A DNA stretch of 64,000 nucleotides from WVZH01 sp034430425 (GTDB lineage Bacteria > Chloroflexota > Anaerolineae > Anaerolineales > E44-bin32). Each line of letters begins with the position of its first letter. The stretch's first letter is position 1. The position numbers and the translations under genes are program-made. Location: assembly GCA_034430425.1 (NCBI GenBank), contig DAOUEK010000007.1:6080-70079 (forward strand), in the 5' to 3' direction. This document shows positions 26,733 through 35,566 of the stretch, one piece after another. The notes under the pieces were generated by a model that saw only the letters and a program-made list of their open reading frames with translations, did no database searches and was not told the DNA's origin.

Positions 26733-29700
26733 GTGCCAGGAGATTGTCGTCCATTCCCCAGTAACGGAAGAGAGAAGGCCGAAAGCGTCCTCGTGATCGG
26801 AGGCGGCGTTGGTGGTATGCGTGCCGCCATCGATCTGGCTGAGGCCGGAATCCACACCTATTTACTCGAACATACCCCCTCGCTGGGTGGGCGCGTCTCC
26901 CAACTCGGTTTCATGTTTCCAACACACGACTGCGTACTCTGCCGGGGTACCTCCGACCATGGATTCGGTTGTACACGGCCTTCAATCACCCCCGCCTTAC
27001 TGGATCAAAACAAACACCCCAACATCACCATCCTCACTTCAACCGACCTGATCAGCTTCGAGGGGCAGGCTGGCGATTTCAGGGTGACACTTGGCGAGCG
27101 AGCGAAAATCGTCAACCCAAGCCTTTGCATAAATTGCGGTCGATGTGCCGAAGTATGCACGCAAGTCCGTCCCAGCGAATTTCAACTTGGATTGAGCACT
27201 CGCAAGACCATCGATAAATCGGCTCCTCGCTCCCTGCCGAATGCATATTACATATTGGAGAAAAGCGACTACTGCGATGACTGCCGAAAATGCCTGGCCG
27301 TTTGTCCTACACAGGCTATCGATCTCGATGCTCAACCGAGAAACCACGAGATTCATGTCGGCGCAGTAATCCTGGCGATGGGATTCCAGCCCTTCGATCC
27401 ATCCTCGATGCCAGAATTAGGCTACGGCCGGATTCCGAATGTGATCACTTCGATGCAGTACGAGCGCCTGGCCTCCCGTTCAGGTCCCACGGAAGGTATC
27501 GTCAGACGCATATCGGATGGGGAAGTCCCAAAACGCATTGCCTGGCTGCAATGCATTGGCTCACGCGATCAAGTAAATCCATACTGCTCATCCATCTGCT
27601 GTATGTACGCCACCAAAGAAGCCATGCTGGCCAAACAACGCGATTCCAGCATCGACTGTCACATTTTCACAATGGATGAGCGGGCTTTTAATAAGGAATA
27701 CAATCAATACTACCGTCAAGCCCGAGATGATTTCGGCATCCATTACACACGCTGCCGCATCTCATCTATCGACGAAGACCCATCGACAGGAGAAGCCATC
27801 CTGCGCTACCCCTCTGGGCGCATGCACGGTGAATCTTCTCCCGGCCAGGGTAGAGTGCAAGAAGCGCGCTTCGATCTTATCGTCCTGGCCGTGGGTATTC
27901 GGCCTCCAAAGGGCGCCATCGATATTGCCAAGAAGCTGGGGATCGCCATCAATGAATATGGCTTCTGTGAAACAGATAAATTTTCGCCCCTGGCCACTTC
28001 CCGTCCGGGCGTTTTCGTCTGCGGTGCTTTCGCTTCCCCCAAGGAGATCGCAGAAACCATCCTGGATGCATCAGGTGCAGCGGCCGAAGCCATGCGTATC
28101 ATGCACGACCATCTCGGGGAAAATACCTTCAGTCGGGCACAGCCCTTTCTGACAACACTTGATCCAGTCCAGGAGATGGAAGCAGATCACCTCGACCCAA
28201 AGATAGGTGTCCTGCTCTGCGGGTGCGCCGGCGAAATATCACAAGTCATCGACCTGCACAAAGTCGCCGATTTCGCCAGGACGTTGCCGGCGGTGGATCA
28301 AGTCGAGATTCATCCCCTCGCCTGTCTCGAAGACGGACAGGCTCAATTGCAGCGAATGGTGACCGAAGGTAAAGTCAACCGTATCGTCATCGCAGCCTGC
28401 AGCCACCGCATGCATGAACCGCTTTTCCAGCGACTTGCATCAGAAGCGGGGCTCAATCCCTACTGGATCGAAATCGTCAACCTGCGCGAACACTGTTCCT
28501 GGGTACATGGCAACGATCCGAAAGGCGCCACGCGCAAGGCACGCGAACTGCTCCGAATTGGTGTCGAGCGCGTTCGTCAAGCAGATACCATTCACAAATT
28601 CCAGCGCCAACCCAACCGGGCTGCCCTGGTGATTGGCGGAGGGGTGGCGGGAATGACATCCGCTCTAGGCATCGCCGACGCAGGTTTCGAAGTGCACCTG
28701 GTGGAGAAGAGTGGTGAATTAGGCGGCAATCTACATCATATTTACTTCGTCGCCGAGAATGCCAATCCCCAACGCCTTCTGCGAGATCTGGTTAACCGCA
28801 TCCTGAGCCATAAGCGCATCACCCTCCACCTGCACAGTCAAATTGTGCATCACACCGGAAGCGTGGGCGATTTCCGCGCGCGCATTCGCACAGTTAACGG
28901 CGATGACACTTATCAAGAGAGAGAAATTCGGCACGCAGCGGTTATCGTAGCAACGGGCGGCCAGGAGGCCAATGCGGACCGTTACCTGCTTGGACAGGAT
29001 CCGAGTATCCTGCGTATGTCGGAATTGGAGGAAATGCTCGCACACCAACCCGAGCGTATAACGCGTCTGAAGTCCGTGGTGCTTATCCAGTGTGTGCAGC
29101 CCAAGGGTGAAGAAGAATATTGTTCACGAATTTGTTGCACCAATACGATTAAAAATGCCTCGCGCTTGAAAATGCTCAACCCACAATGCCAGGTAATCAT
29201 CCTTTACAAAAACATCATCACCTACGGATTTCGAGAAAAATACTACCTGGATGTGCGTAAAAGAGGTGTGCTCTTCGTGCGTTACACCGATGCCACTCCG
29301 CCTCGGGTCCGTCTCGAAAAGAGGAACGACGGCATGAAAACCGTCGTCGAGGTAGACGAACATATCTTCGGGCGAACGCTGGTGTTCGAACCCGACATGA
29401 TTGCATTGAGTATGTCGATTCAACCCTCGGTTGGCACCAGTAAACTAGCGCAGGTGTTAGGCGTCCCCAAATCACAAGAAGGCTTCTTCCTCGAGAGCCA
29501 CTTGAAGATGCGGCCTATGGAATTTTATGATGAAGGTATCTTCCTGGCCGGCATGGCACATTATCCCAAATTCATCGAGGAAACAATCACGCACGCTATG
29601 GCCTGTGTTGGAAGAGCACTGACAATTCTAAGCCGCCCCAGTATCCAATTGGGCGGTGTTGTGGCAGAGATCGACCCTCAACGTTGCACCGGCTGCCTCA

Positions 29701-29957
29701 CCTGTGTTCGCACCTGCCCATTCGGCATCCCTGAAATGCGTTACGACCAATGCGGTGTAGGACAACTCGGCGGAGCGGCCTGGATCGATCCGGCTCGCTG
29801 CCATGGTTGTGGAACCTGCTCGGCGGAATGTCCGGCCCGCGCCATTCAACTCATACAATATCGCGACGAGCAAATCAATTCTGCCCTCGGACAGTGGGTG
29901 CCCGACCTGCCGGTGGGGAATGAAACACAATCCCAATCCTTGAGGCTCGAGGAGTAA
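26733..29957 (+). CDS. hdrA: Heterodisulfide reductase subunit A-like flavoprotein (third copy, no GltD insert)
   Basis: A 1074-residue protein. The first half has a FAD motif VIGGGVGGMRAA (about 21-32), [4Fe-4S] motifs CINCGRCAEVC (132-142) and CDDCRKCLAVCP (181-192), and the HdrA segments IGSRDQVNPYCSSICCMYATKEAM. A second FAD fold starts at VIGGGVAGMTSALGIADAGF (about 630). Two ferredoxin motifs, CTGCLTCVRTCPFG and CHGCGTCSAECP, end the protein. HdrA is the flavin-based electron-bifurcating subunit of heterodisulfide reductases. This copy lacks the GltD module found in the copies at 41267 and 48421. GTG at 26733 has AAGG 6 nt upstream. It heads a set with a ferredoxin and an MvhD-like gene. 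Confidence 0.85.
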   Translation: MPGDCRPFPSNGREKAESVLVIGGGVGGMRAAIDLAEAGIHTYLLEHTPSLGGRVSQLGFMFPTHDCVLCRGTSDHGFGCTRPSITPALLDQNKHPNITILTSTDLISFEGQAGDFRVTLGERAKIVNPSLCINCGRCAEVCTQVRPSEFQLGLSTRKTIDKSAPRSLPNAYYILEKSDYCDDCRKCLAVCPTQAIDLDAQPRNHEIHVGAVILAMGFQPFDPSSMPELGYGRIPNVITSMQYERLASRSGPTEGIVRRISDGEVPKRIAWLQCIGSRDQVNPYCSSICCMYATKEAMLAKQRDSSIDCHIFTMDERAFNKEYNQYYRQARDDFGIHYTRCRISSIDEDPSTGEAILRYPSGRMHGESSPGQGRVQEARFDLIVLAVGIRPPKGAIDIAKKLGIAINEYGFCETDKFSPLATSRPGVFVCGAFASPKEIAETILDASGAAAEAMRIMHDHLGENTFSRAQPFLTTLDPVQEMEADHLDPKIGVLLCGCAGEISQVIDLHKVADFARTLPAVDQVEIHPLACLEDGQAQLQRMVTEGKVNRIVIAACSHRMHEPLFQRLASEAGLNPYWIEIVNLREHCSWVHGNDPKGATRKARELLRIGVERVRQADTIHKFQRQPNRAALVIGGGVAGMTSALGIADAGFEVHLVEKSGELGGNLHHIYFVAENANPQRLLRDLVNRILSHKRITLHLHSQIVHHTGSVGDFRARIRTVNGDDTYQEREIRHAAVIVATGGQEANADRYLLGQDPSILRMSELEEMLAHQPERITRLKSVVLIQCVQPKGEEEYCSRICCTNTIKNASRLKMLNPQCQVIILYKNIITYGFREKYYLDVRKRGVLFVRYTDATPPRVRLEKRNDGMKTVVEVDEHIFGRTLVFEPDMIALSMSIQPSVGTSKLAQVLGVPKSQEGFFLESHLKMRPMEFYDEGIFLAGMAHYPKFIEETITHAMACVGRALTILSRPSIQLGGVVAEIDPQRCTGCLTCVRTCPFGIPEMRYDQCGVGQLGGAAWIDPARCHGCGTCSAECPARAIQLIQYRDEQINSALGQWVPDLPVGNETQSQSLRLEE

Positions 29958-30040
29958 AGTGAAGGATAAGCTTCGTGACTTCCCATCCCACTCTCGCCCT
30001 GTCCTTCCTCCTTCAAGGTAGAGAACATCGAGTTTGAGAA

Positions 30041-30268
30041 GTGAAAAGTGCAGACACACAACTCAGACAGCAATATCTCGTTGAGCTGGATGAAACGCTC
30101 TGCGATGGATGTCGTAAATGCCTGCCTGTATGCAGCTTTAGGGCATTAACTTGGGTGCGCGCCGATAATGAGCTGCTGATCGACACCTGGGCGTGCACTG
30201 GATGCGGGACCTGTCTGACAGTGTGTCCCCAAAAAGCACTTACACTTCAACCCAGAGGCTCCAAATGA
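30041..30268 (+). CDS. Small 2[4Fe-4S] ferredoxin
   Basis: A 75-residue protein with two cluster motifs: CDGCRKCLPVCSF, where the usual final CP is CS, and CTGCGTCLTVCPQ. It begins at a GTG with a weak ribosome-binding site. Its stop overlaps the next start (ATGA), so it is coupled to the MvhD-like gene. It probably passes electrons between the upstream HdrA and the MvhD-like protein or an unknown partner. Confidence 0.85.
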   Translation: MKSADTQLRQQYLVELDETLCDGCRKCLPVCSFRALTWVRADNELLIDTWACTGCGTCLTVCPQKALTLQPRGSK

Positions 30269-30714
30269 CTCCTGCTGATGATTTCTCGCCCGAAATCACT
30301 GTCTTCTCATGCATATACTGCGCATCTATGGCCGCCGATACCGCCGGCGCATTACGCCTCGAATATCCCGCCAACATAAAGATCATCCGCCTGCCCTGCA
30401 CAGGCAAGACCGACGTGCAATACCTTCTCAACGCCTTTGAAGAAGGCGCCGATGGCGTTTACATCGTTGCCTGCAGCATGGGTAACTGTCACCATGAGCG
30501 GGGCAACGAGCGTGGATACGCAAGAGTGCAACGGGCAAAGAGCCTGTTGGAACAAATCGGCATCGAACCGGAGCGGTTGGAGATGTACTTCGTTTCAGGC
30601 GGTATGGGAGCTACCTTCGCCGAGATCGCCCGGGACATGACCGAACGCATTCGTGAACTTGGTCCCAATCCACTTAAGAAGAACTCGCCTCTACCCCAAA
30701 AAGAGCAAGCCTGA
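30265..30714 (+). CDS. MvhD-like iron-sulfur protein, cysteine form
   Basis: A 149-residue protein of the MvhD family (the small Fe-S subunit linking hydrogenase or other donors to HdrA). Conserved cysteines are C16 and C19 in FSCIYCAS, C45 in LPCTGKTD, and C70/C75 in VACSMGNCHHERGN. It is the Cys-containing paralogue of the two proteins at 46011 and 52992, in which the residue equivalent to C70 is encoded by UGA. The coding sequence after C70 has no hairpin like theirs. The ATG overlaps the ferredoxin stop. Confidence 0.88.
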   Translation: MTPADDFSPEITVFSCIYCASMAADTAGALRLEYPANIKIIRLPCTGKTDVQYLLNAFEEGADGVYIVACSMGNCHHERGNERGYARVQRAKSLLEQIGIEPERLEMYFVSGGMGATFAEIARDMTERIRELGPNPLKKNSPLPQKEQA

Positions 30715-30826
30715 CCGGTTTTCAATAACTCATACGCTTTAAGTTAAAAATTATCCGGAAAGATGAAATTTTCAGAGCGGAATTCAATGATCCGTCAACC
30801 AGATCATATTGGTGGCTGTTCTTAGT

Positions 30827-31849
30827 TCAAAGGTTTATCTTTATTGAACGCAAACGCTCCGCCACATCTTCCGCAGTCAGATCGCGCTGCGCTTCGGCCA
30901 ACATCTCGAATCCCACCAGGAATTTCTTTACCGTCGCCGAACGCAATAACGGGGGGTAATAATGGGCATGCAACTGCCAATGATCATTTGGTTCTTCACC
31001 GCATGGCGCACCGTGCCAGCCCATCGAATACGGAAACGAAACATCGAAGAGTGCATCGTAGCGTAATAACAACTCTTTCATCACCTGCGCAAGTTGTTTT
31101 CGCTCTTCATCACGTAAATCAGGCAACCTGAGAACATGGCGTTTGGGCAGAAGTAATGTTTCAAAAGGCCAGATCGCCCAAAAGGGAACCAATGCCACCC
31201 AACCCTCGTTTTCAACGACCACACGCTCACCAATCTCACGCTCTTCCTGCAGGTAATCCAGAAGTAACACGCCCCCTTCGCCTTCGGTGTACGCTCTCTG
31301 ACTACGGTCTTCTTTCATCGGCTCGTTGGGTAATGTATCCAGCGCCCAGATCTGGCCATGGGGATGCGGATTCGAAGCCCCCATCATCGCGCCTTTATTC
31401 TCAAAGACCTGCACCCAACGATATGTCTGGCCCAAATCCGAGACCTGTTCCGCCCAACAGTCAATCACACGTCGGATCATCTCTGGATTCATTTCCGCCA
31501 ACGTTAGATCATGACGCGGGGAGAAACAAACCACCCGGCACGTCCCGCGAACTCCTGCGGAACGCAGCAGCCCGTTTTCCTCATCCGATGAATCAACGCC
31601 CTCCGGCAGCAAGGCCTGAAAATCGTTGGTAAAGACATACGTTTGTTCATACATGGGATTGACCACACCACCCACTCTTTGATTTCCCGGACAAAGGTAG
31701 CAATCCGGATCGTACTTGGGGCGGTCCTCTCGAACTCGATCCTCGACCTCCCCCAGCCACGGTCGTTTGGCACGGTGGGGGGACACGAGCACCCATTCCC
31801 CGGTCAGGGCATTATAACGTCTGTGCGGCTGTTCACGAAACGATTGCAT
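30827..31849 (-). CDS. galT: Galactose-1-phosphate uridylyltransferase
   Basis: A class I GalT of about 340 residues that exchanges UMP between UDP-glucose and galactose-1-phosphate in the Leloir pathway. N-terminal PHRRYNALTGEWVLVSPHRAKRPW, the nucleotide-binding CYLCPGN, and the active-site SNPHPHGQIWALD (HPHGQ with the nucleophilic His) are diagnostic; WHGAPCGEEPNDHWQLHAHYYPP lies near the C-terminus. In-frame ATGs also occur at 31858 and 31882; none has a strong ribosome-binding site, and 31849 was chosen because family members start a few residues before PHRRYN. Divergent from the LacI-type regulator, with a palindromic operator in between. Confidence 0.93.
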   Translation of the reverse strand: MQSFREQPHRRYNALTGEWVLVSPHRAKRPWLGEVEDRVREDRPKYDPDCYLCPGNQRVGGVVNPMYEQTYVFTNDFQALLPEGVDSSDEENGLLRSAGVRGTCRVVCFSPRHDLTLAEMNPEMIRRVIDCWAEQVSDLGQTYRWVQVFENKGAMMGASNPHPHGQIWALDTLPNEPMKEDRSQRAYTEGEGGVLLLDYLQEEREIGERVVVENEGWVALVPFWAIWPFETLLLPKRHVLRLPDLRDEERKQLAQVMKELLLRYDALFDVSFPYSMGWHGAPCGEEPNDHWQLHAHYYPPLLRSATVKKFLVGFEMLAEAQRDLTAEDVAERLRSIKINL

Positions 31850-31913
31850 ATTATCCATTCCCGAATACGATCCAAATTGCATCGACCCAGATCACAAAAC
31901 CGTTTACGCTAAC

Positions 31914-31925
31914 GTTATCGGTAAC
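31914..31925. promoter_or_regulatory. LacI-family operator, galT side
   Basis: GTTATCGGTAAC differs by one base from the perfect palindrome GTTATCGATAAC that occurs twice on the regulator side. It lies about 65 bases upstream of the chosen galT start and overlaps a TATATT that could serve as the galT -10 box on the minus strand. Confidence 0.65.
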
Positions 31926-32064
31926 AATATAACGGTCCGTACTCTTTATCGATTGAATTATTTCTCCTGCCCTTCCGTCAAAACCAGTACTACTACCCTG
32001 TAATATGACGAAAATCACTTGATTCGAAATCACTCGTTAGGGCATGCTAATAAATACAGCATAT

Positions 32065-32088
32065 GTTATCGATAACGTTATCGATAAC
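32065..32088. promoter_or_regulatory. Two tandem perfect LacI-family operators
   Basis: The 12-bp palindrome GTTATCGATAAC occurs twice back to back (32065-32076 and 32077-32088), ending 14 bases before the regulator's start codon. Such a site at the ATG suggests strong autorepression. Central-CG palindromes are typical for LacI/GalR regulators. Confidence 0.75.
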
Positions 32089-32102
32089 AATTATAGGCAA
32101 TT

Positions 32103-33137
32103 ATGGACCTAAAAACAAGAATCACGATCAAAGACGTTGCCCGCGAAGCGGGTGTTTCCACACAAACTGTGTCTCGTGTGTTAAATGAGCGGCCAGATGT
32201 CTCCTCCGAGACGCGCTTGCGTGTGCAGCAGGTGATCGTCGAATTGGGATACTCGCCTAACGTTGTCGCTCGCAACTTGAGCCGCGGGCGCACCAGCACA
32301 CTTGGCGTCATCAGTTACGGTCTGATCTATTTCGGCTCATCAGGCGTTATTGCAGGTATCGAGAATAAAGCCAACGAACTTGGTTATTCCCTCACCCTCA
32401 GCCTGATTGACCGCGTCGAACCTTCCAGAGTCGAAAGCATTATATATGACTTCCTGTCACGCCGTGTGGAAGGCATTATCTGGGCGGTGCCGGGAAATAT
32501 CAATGTCGCTGACTGGCTGACAGAAAAATTTTCCGACGTACACATTCCAGTTATGTACATCAACATGGGCCACAATGGATCGGATTTCGTTGCCGCAATG
32601 GACAATCGCCTCGGCGGCCGACTCGCCACGGAACATCTGTTGCAGGTCGGTTACCAACGTGTTGGTATCATCACCGGTCCATATCACTGGTGGGAAGCAC
32701 AGGAACGATTAATGGGCTGGCAGGAAACCGTCGAAGCGGCAGGATATTCCGATATCGACAGACTGATCGTCGAAGGCGATTGGAACGCGGCCAGCGGAGA
32801 CGTCGGGCTGCACTCGCTGCTCGATCAAAGCCCGGAAATCGACGCCGTCTTCGTCTCCAACGATCAGATGTCGCTTGGAGCGCTTCAAGCCGCACGACGT
32901 CTGGGCTTAAATGTGCCAGAAGATCTGGGCATCGTCGGTTTTGACGACATACCGGAGGCGGCGTACTTCTACCCATCCCTCACCACCGTCCACCAAGACA
33001 CACAGAAATTGGGGGCGCTGGCCGTACAGCAACTCCATACCCTCATCCAAGCCGAGCAACGTGATGAAGCTCTTGAGCCGGAGATCGCGTGGGTAAAACC
33101 CCGCCTGATCATCCGCAAGAGTTCCGCACGAACATGA
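32103..33137 (+). CDS. LacI/GalR-family transcriptional regulator of galactose genes
   Basis: A 344-residue regulator. The N-terminal helix-turn-helix is ITIKDVAREAGVSTQTVSRVLNE (about 5-27), followed by the hinge LGYSPNVVARNLSRGRTSTLGVI. The rest is a periplasmic-binding-protein-like effector domain (QVGYQRVGIITGP, IDAVFVSNDQMSLGAL, LGIVGFDDIPEAAYFYPSLTTV). It lies between galT and a sugar ABC transporter with galK, so galactose or a derivative is the likely effector. Tandem operators directly before its start imply autoregulation. Confidence 0.92.
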   Translation: MDLKTRITIKDVAREAGVSTQTVSRVLNERPDVSSETRLRVQQVIVELGYSPNVVARNLSRGRTSTLGVISYGLIYFGSSGVIAGIENKANELGYSLTLSLIDRVEPSRVESIIYDFLSRRVEGIIWAVPGNINVADWLTEKFSDVHIPVMYINMGHNGSDFVAAMDNRLGGRLATEHLLQVGYQRVGIITGPYHWWEAQERLMGWQETVEAAGYSDIDRLIVEGDWNAASGDVGLHSLLDQSPEIDAVFVSNDQMSLGALQAARRLGLNVPEDLGIVGFDDIPEAAYFYPSLTTVHQDTQKLGALAVQQLHTLIQAEQRDEALEPEIAWVKPRLIIRKSSART

Positions 33138-33397
33138 ACCAACTATCGAGATTTTTGTTTACATCCCGTAAATGCGAGGCTCGATGGAGAATTCATTCAA
33201 GAACACCAAGGATATCGTTGCAGCCCCAAAATCTGAAACAAGCATGCAGCAATTACAAGCCACAAAGTGTAGTCCGTGAGCAATCGCGCCAATGAACCCG
33301 ATACAGTAAACGTGGGAGGAGGTGTCAATAGATCAATCACATCAGGTCCAACTTTGGAAAACGATACGGGTAAACCAAATCACATGAGGAGGATAGA

Positions 33398-34477
33398 ATG
33401 AGGAAATTACACTGGCTCTTGGCCGCGCTGCTGGTTTTCAGCCTAATACTGACTGCCTGCGGCAAAGCCGAAACCCCCACCGATGAAGGTGTCGCAGAAG
33501 AACCATCAGATGTCACCGTTGATGAACCTGGTGACACCGAGGGTCCTGCACCCGCGGCGGATGACAAGTGGTGCTCAGGCACAAATATCATCTTCTTCCC
33601 CGGCGGTTCCCCAGGTGGCCCCTTCGCCACCGTTGTGTACAATGGCGCCCTTCAAGCCGAAGATGACTTGGGCCCGAATGTCGAATATGTCTGGTCCGAC
33701 TGGAATCCCGAGAACATGATTACCCAGTTCTCAGAAGCCGTCGCCACAGCGCCCGATGGCATCGCCATTATGGGGCATCCAGGTGATGATGCATTCGCCC
33801 CGTTGGTCGAAGAAGCTGAAGCACAGGGCATCGTCGTCACCAGCATGAACACCCAGCTGGCCAATCTACAAGCGATGTACGCTTCCAACGGCTTTGGCTA
33901 TGTCGGCGCCATCCTGTATGACGCCGGGTATGCACTCGGTTCAGAGGCGGTTAACCGCTTCGGTCTGGTAGCAGGCGACCAGGCGTTCGTCTGGGGCCTC
34001 CTGGCACAAGCCGGGCGCGGTGAACGCACACAGGGTGTAGTTGATGCACTCGAAGACGCCGGCCTGGAAGTCATCTATCAGGAGATCGATGACGCCACCA
34101 ACGCCGACGCCGCGGCTGGCGTCCCCACCTTCACGGGTATCATGTCCGCCAATCCAGGTATCAAGCTGGTCGTCACCGACCACGGTGCGCTGACAGCTAC
34201 CCTGGAGACGTATCTGACGAGCGCCGGCCTTGGCCCGGATGATGTCTACGCCATTGGCTTCGACCTCTCCTCCGCCACGGTGGAAGCCGTACGCGGTGGT
34301 TGGACCGACCTGGTGATCGATCAGCAGCAGTGGCTGCAGGGTTACATGGCTGTGCTGCAAATCTGCCTGACCCACAACTACGCATTCACTGGCCTGCAAA
34401 TTGACACCGGCGCCGGCTTCCTGCACGCCGGAAACGTCGATCTGTTGGCCGCTTTGGTCGAAGAGCAGATTCGCTGA
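33398..34477 (+). CDS. Sugar ABC transporter substrate-binding lipoprotein
   Basis: A 359-residue lipoprotein. The signal peptide is MRKLHWLLAALLVFSLILTAC with the lipobox LTAC, and an acidic Thr/Glu/Pro-rich linker follows. The remainder is a type 1 periplasmic-binding fold (FFPGGSPGGPFATVVYNGA, NTQLANLQAMYASNGFGYVGAI, GLGPDDVYAIGFDLSSATV). It would deliver a sugar, probably galactose given galT and galK, to the ATPase and permease downstream. The start has a perfect GAGGAGG site. A 307-bp structured gap separates it from the ATPase gene, consistent with differential expression of the binding protein. Confidence 0.88.
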   Translation: MRKLHWLLAALLVFSLILTACGKAETPTDEGVAEEPSDVTVDEPGDTEGPAPAADDKWCSGTNIIFFPGGSPGGPFATVVYNGALQAEDDLGPNVEYVWSDWNPENMITQFSEAVATAPDGIAIMGHPGDDAFAPLVEEAEAQGIVVTSMNTQLANLQAMYASNGFGYVGAILYDAGYALGSEAVNRFGLVAGDQAFVWGLLAQAGRGERTQGVVDALEDAGLEVIYQEIDDATNADAAAGVPTFTGIMSANPGIKLVVTDHGALTATLETYLTSAGLGPDDVYAIGFDLSSATVEAVRGGWTDLVIDQQQWLQGYMAVLQICLTHNYAFTGLQIDTGAGFLHAGNVDLLAALVEEQIR

Positions 34478-34784
34478 TCCAATGCATTGGCGTCGCAGAC
34501 GTATAAAAACCGGTCATCAAACGAGTCTGCGACCATAAATCATGAGGACTAGATGACTGCAACAAATAGAGACAGATCAAAATCCCATCATTGCTTTAAC
34601 ACAGTCATCTAGTCCCCACCAGTATAATATGACTTACACAATCGTGGTTCATCACTTTCTCACACCTAGACGCAAGGGCGGCAAATCCACAAACCCCTCG
34701 GATACGCTTTACGCCCTGGCGTCTCTATGTGAGTGAAAGCACTCTTACTCGCTGAGCGTGAAACCATTGACGGGAGATGATTTT
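34478..34784. other. Highly structured 307-bp spacer between binding protein and ATPase genes
   Basis: Three inverted repeats follow each other. First, GTCGCAGAC (34492-34500) pairs with GTCTGCGAC (34525-34533). Second, GGACTAGATGACTG (34546-34559) pairs with CAGTCATCTAGTCC (34602-34615), a perfect 14-bp stem with a 42-nt loop. Third is a compound stem at 34659-34733 with CTCACA/TGTGAG, GACGC/GCGTC and GGGCG/CGCCC separated by small internal loops. A small hairpin GAGTG/CACTC is at 34731-34744. No protein gene is seen. It may be a structured intercistronic RNA. Confidence 0.6.
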
Positions 34785-35540
34785 ATGGACTATCGCCTGG
34801 AATTGAATAATGTTTCGAAGTCATTTGGAAAAGTGAAAGCGCTGCAAGATATTAATTTTCAACTCGGACAAAACGAAGTTGTCGGCTTGCTGGGAGATAA
34901 CGGTGCCGGAAAATCAACCATGATCAAGATCATGACCGGTTACTTTCGACCGACAGCTGGGCAAGTTCTCTTCGGCGGCCAGCGGATTGACAATCTAACT
35001 GTCCCCAGAGCCCGTCAAATGGGGGTGGAAACTGTTTACCAGGAACGTGCCCTGGCTGAATTGCAAACTCTCTGGCGCAATATTTTCTTGGGACGCGAGC
35101 TAAATAACCGGTGGGGCTTTCTCGATGTCAAGAAAATGAAGGCGGAAACCCATCGCCTGATGACGCAGTCGATGGGATTTACATCGACAGCTATAACTCC
35201 CAATTCAAAAGTTGGGAAGTTCTCGGGCGGCGAACGACAGGGCGTCGCCATCGTACGTGCACTTTACTTTGACGCAGATATTATCGTACTCGACGAACCC
35301 ACAATGGGCCTCTCACTTAAAGAAACCGAAAAATTGCTAAGTTTCGTGCGTGATATCAAAGCGGCTGGTAAATCTGCCGTTTTTATCGACCACAATATTT
35401 ACCACGTCTACTCAGTCTCCGATCGGATTGTGGTTGTTGACCGCGGCAAAATCGCGGGCGAGTTCTTAACCAAAGACATCACCCTGGAAACCCTGATGGA
35501 AAAAATGATCCATGTTGCCGAAACGGGCACTTTGGACTAG
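34785..35540 (+). CDS. Sugar ABC transporter ATP-binding protein (single domain)
   Basis: A 251-residue ATPase with Walker A GDNGAGKST, Q-loop VYQERALA, signature FSGGERQGVAI, Walker B DIIVLDEPTMG and the switch His in IDHNIYHV. It has one nucleotide-binding domain, unlike two-domain RbsA/MglA proteins, so it likely acts as a homodimer. ATG at 34785 with GGGAG upstream is chosen over an earlier in-frame ATG at 34758. It powers the permease encoded 26 bases downstream. Confidence 0.92.
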   Translation: MDYRLELNNVSKSFGKVKALQDINFQLGQNEVVGLLGDNGAGKSTMIKIMTGYFRPTAGQVLFGGQRIDNLTVPRARQMGVETVYQERALAELQTLWRNIFLGRELNNRWGFLDVKKMKAETHRLMTQSMGFTSTAITPNSKVGKFSGGERQGVAIVRALYFDADIIVLDEPTMGLSLKETEKLLSFVRDIKAAGKSAVFIDHNIYHVYSVSDRIVVVDRGKIAGEFLTKDITLETLMEKMIHVAETGTLD

Positions 35541-35566
35541 CCACTTTCATACAAAAGGATTAAGCA

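Noticed and set aside
26733..29957. In-frame selenocysteine candidates in the third hdrA and other redox genes
   Set aside because: No interrupted frames with continuing family similarity were found apart from the two MvhD-like genes.
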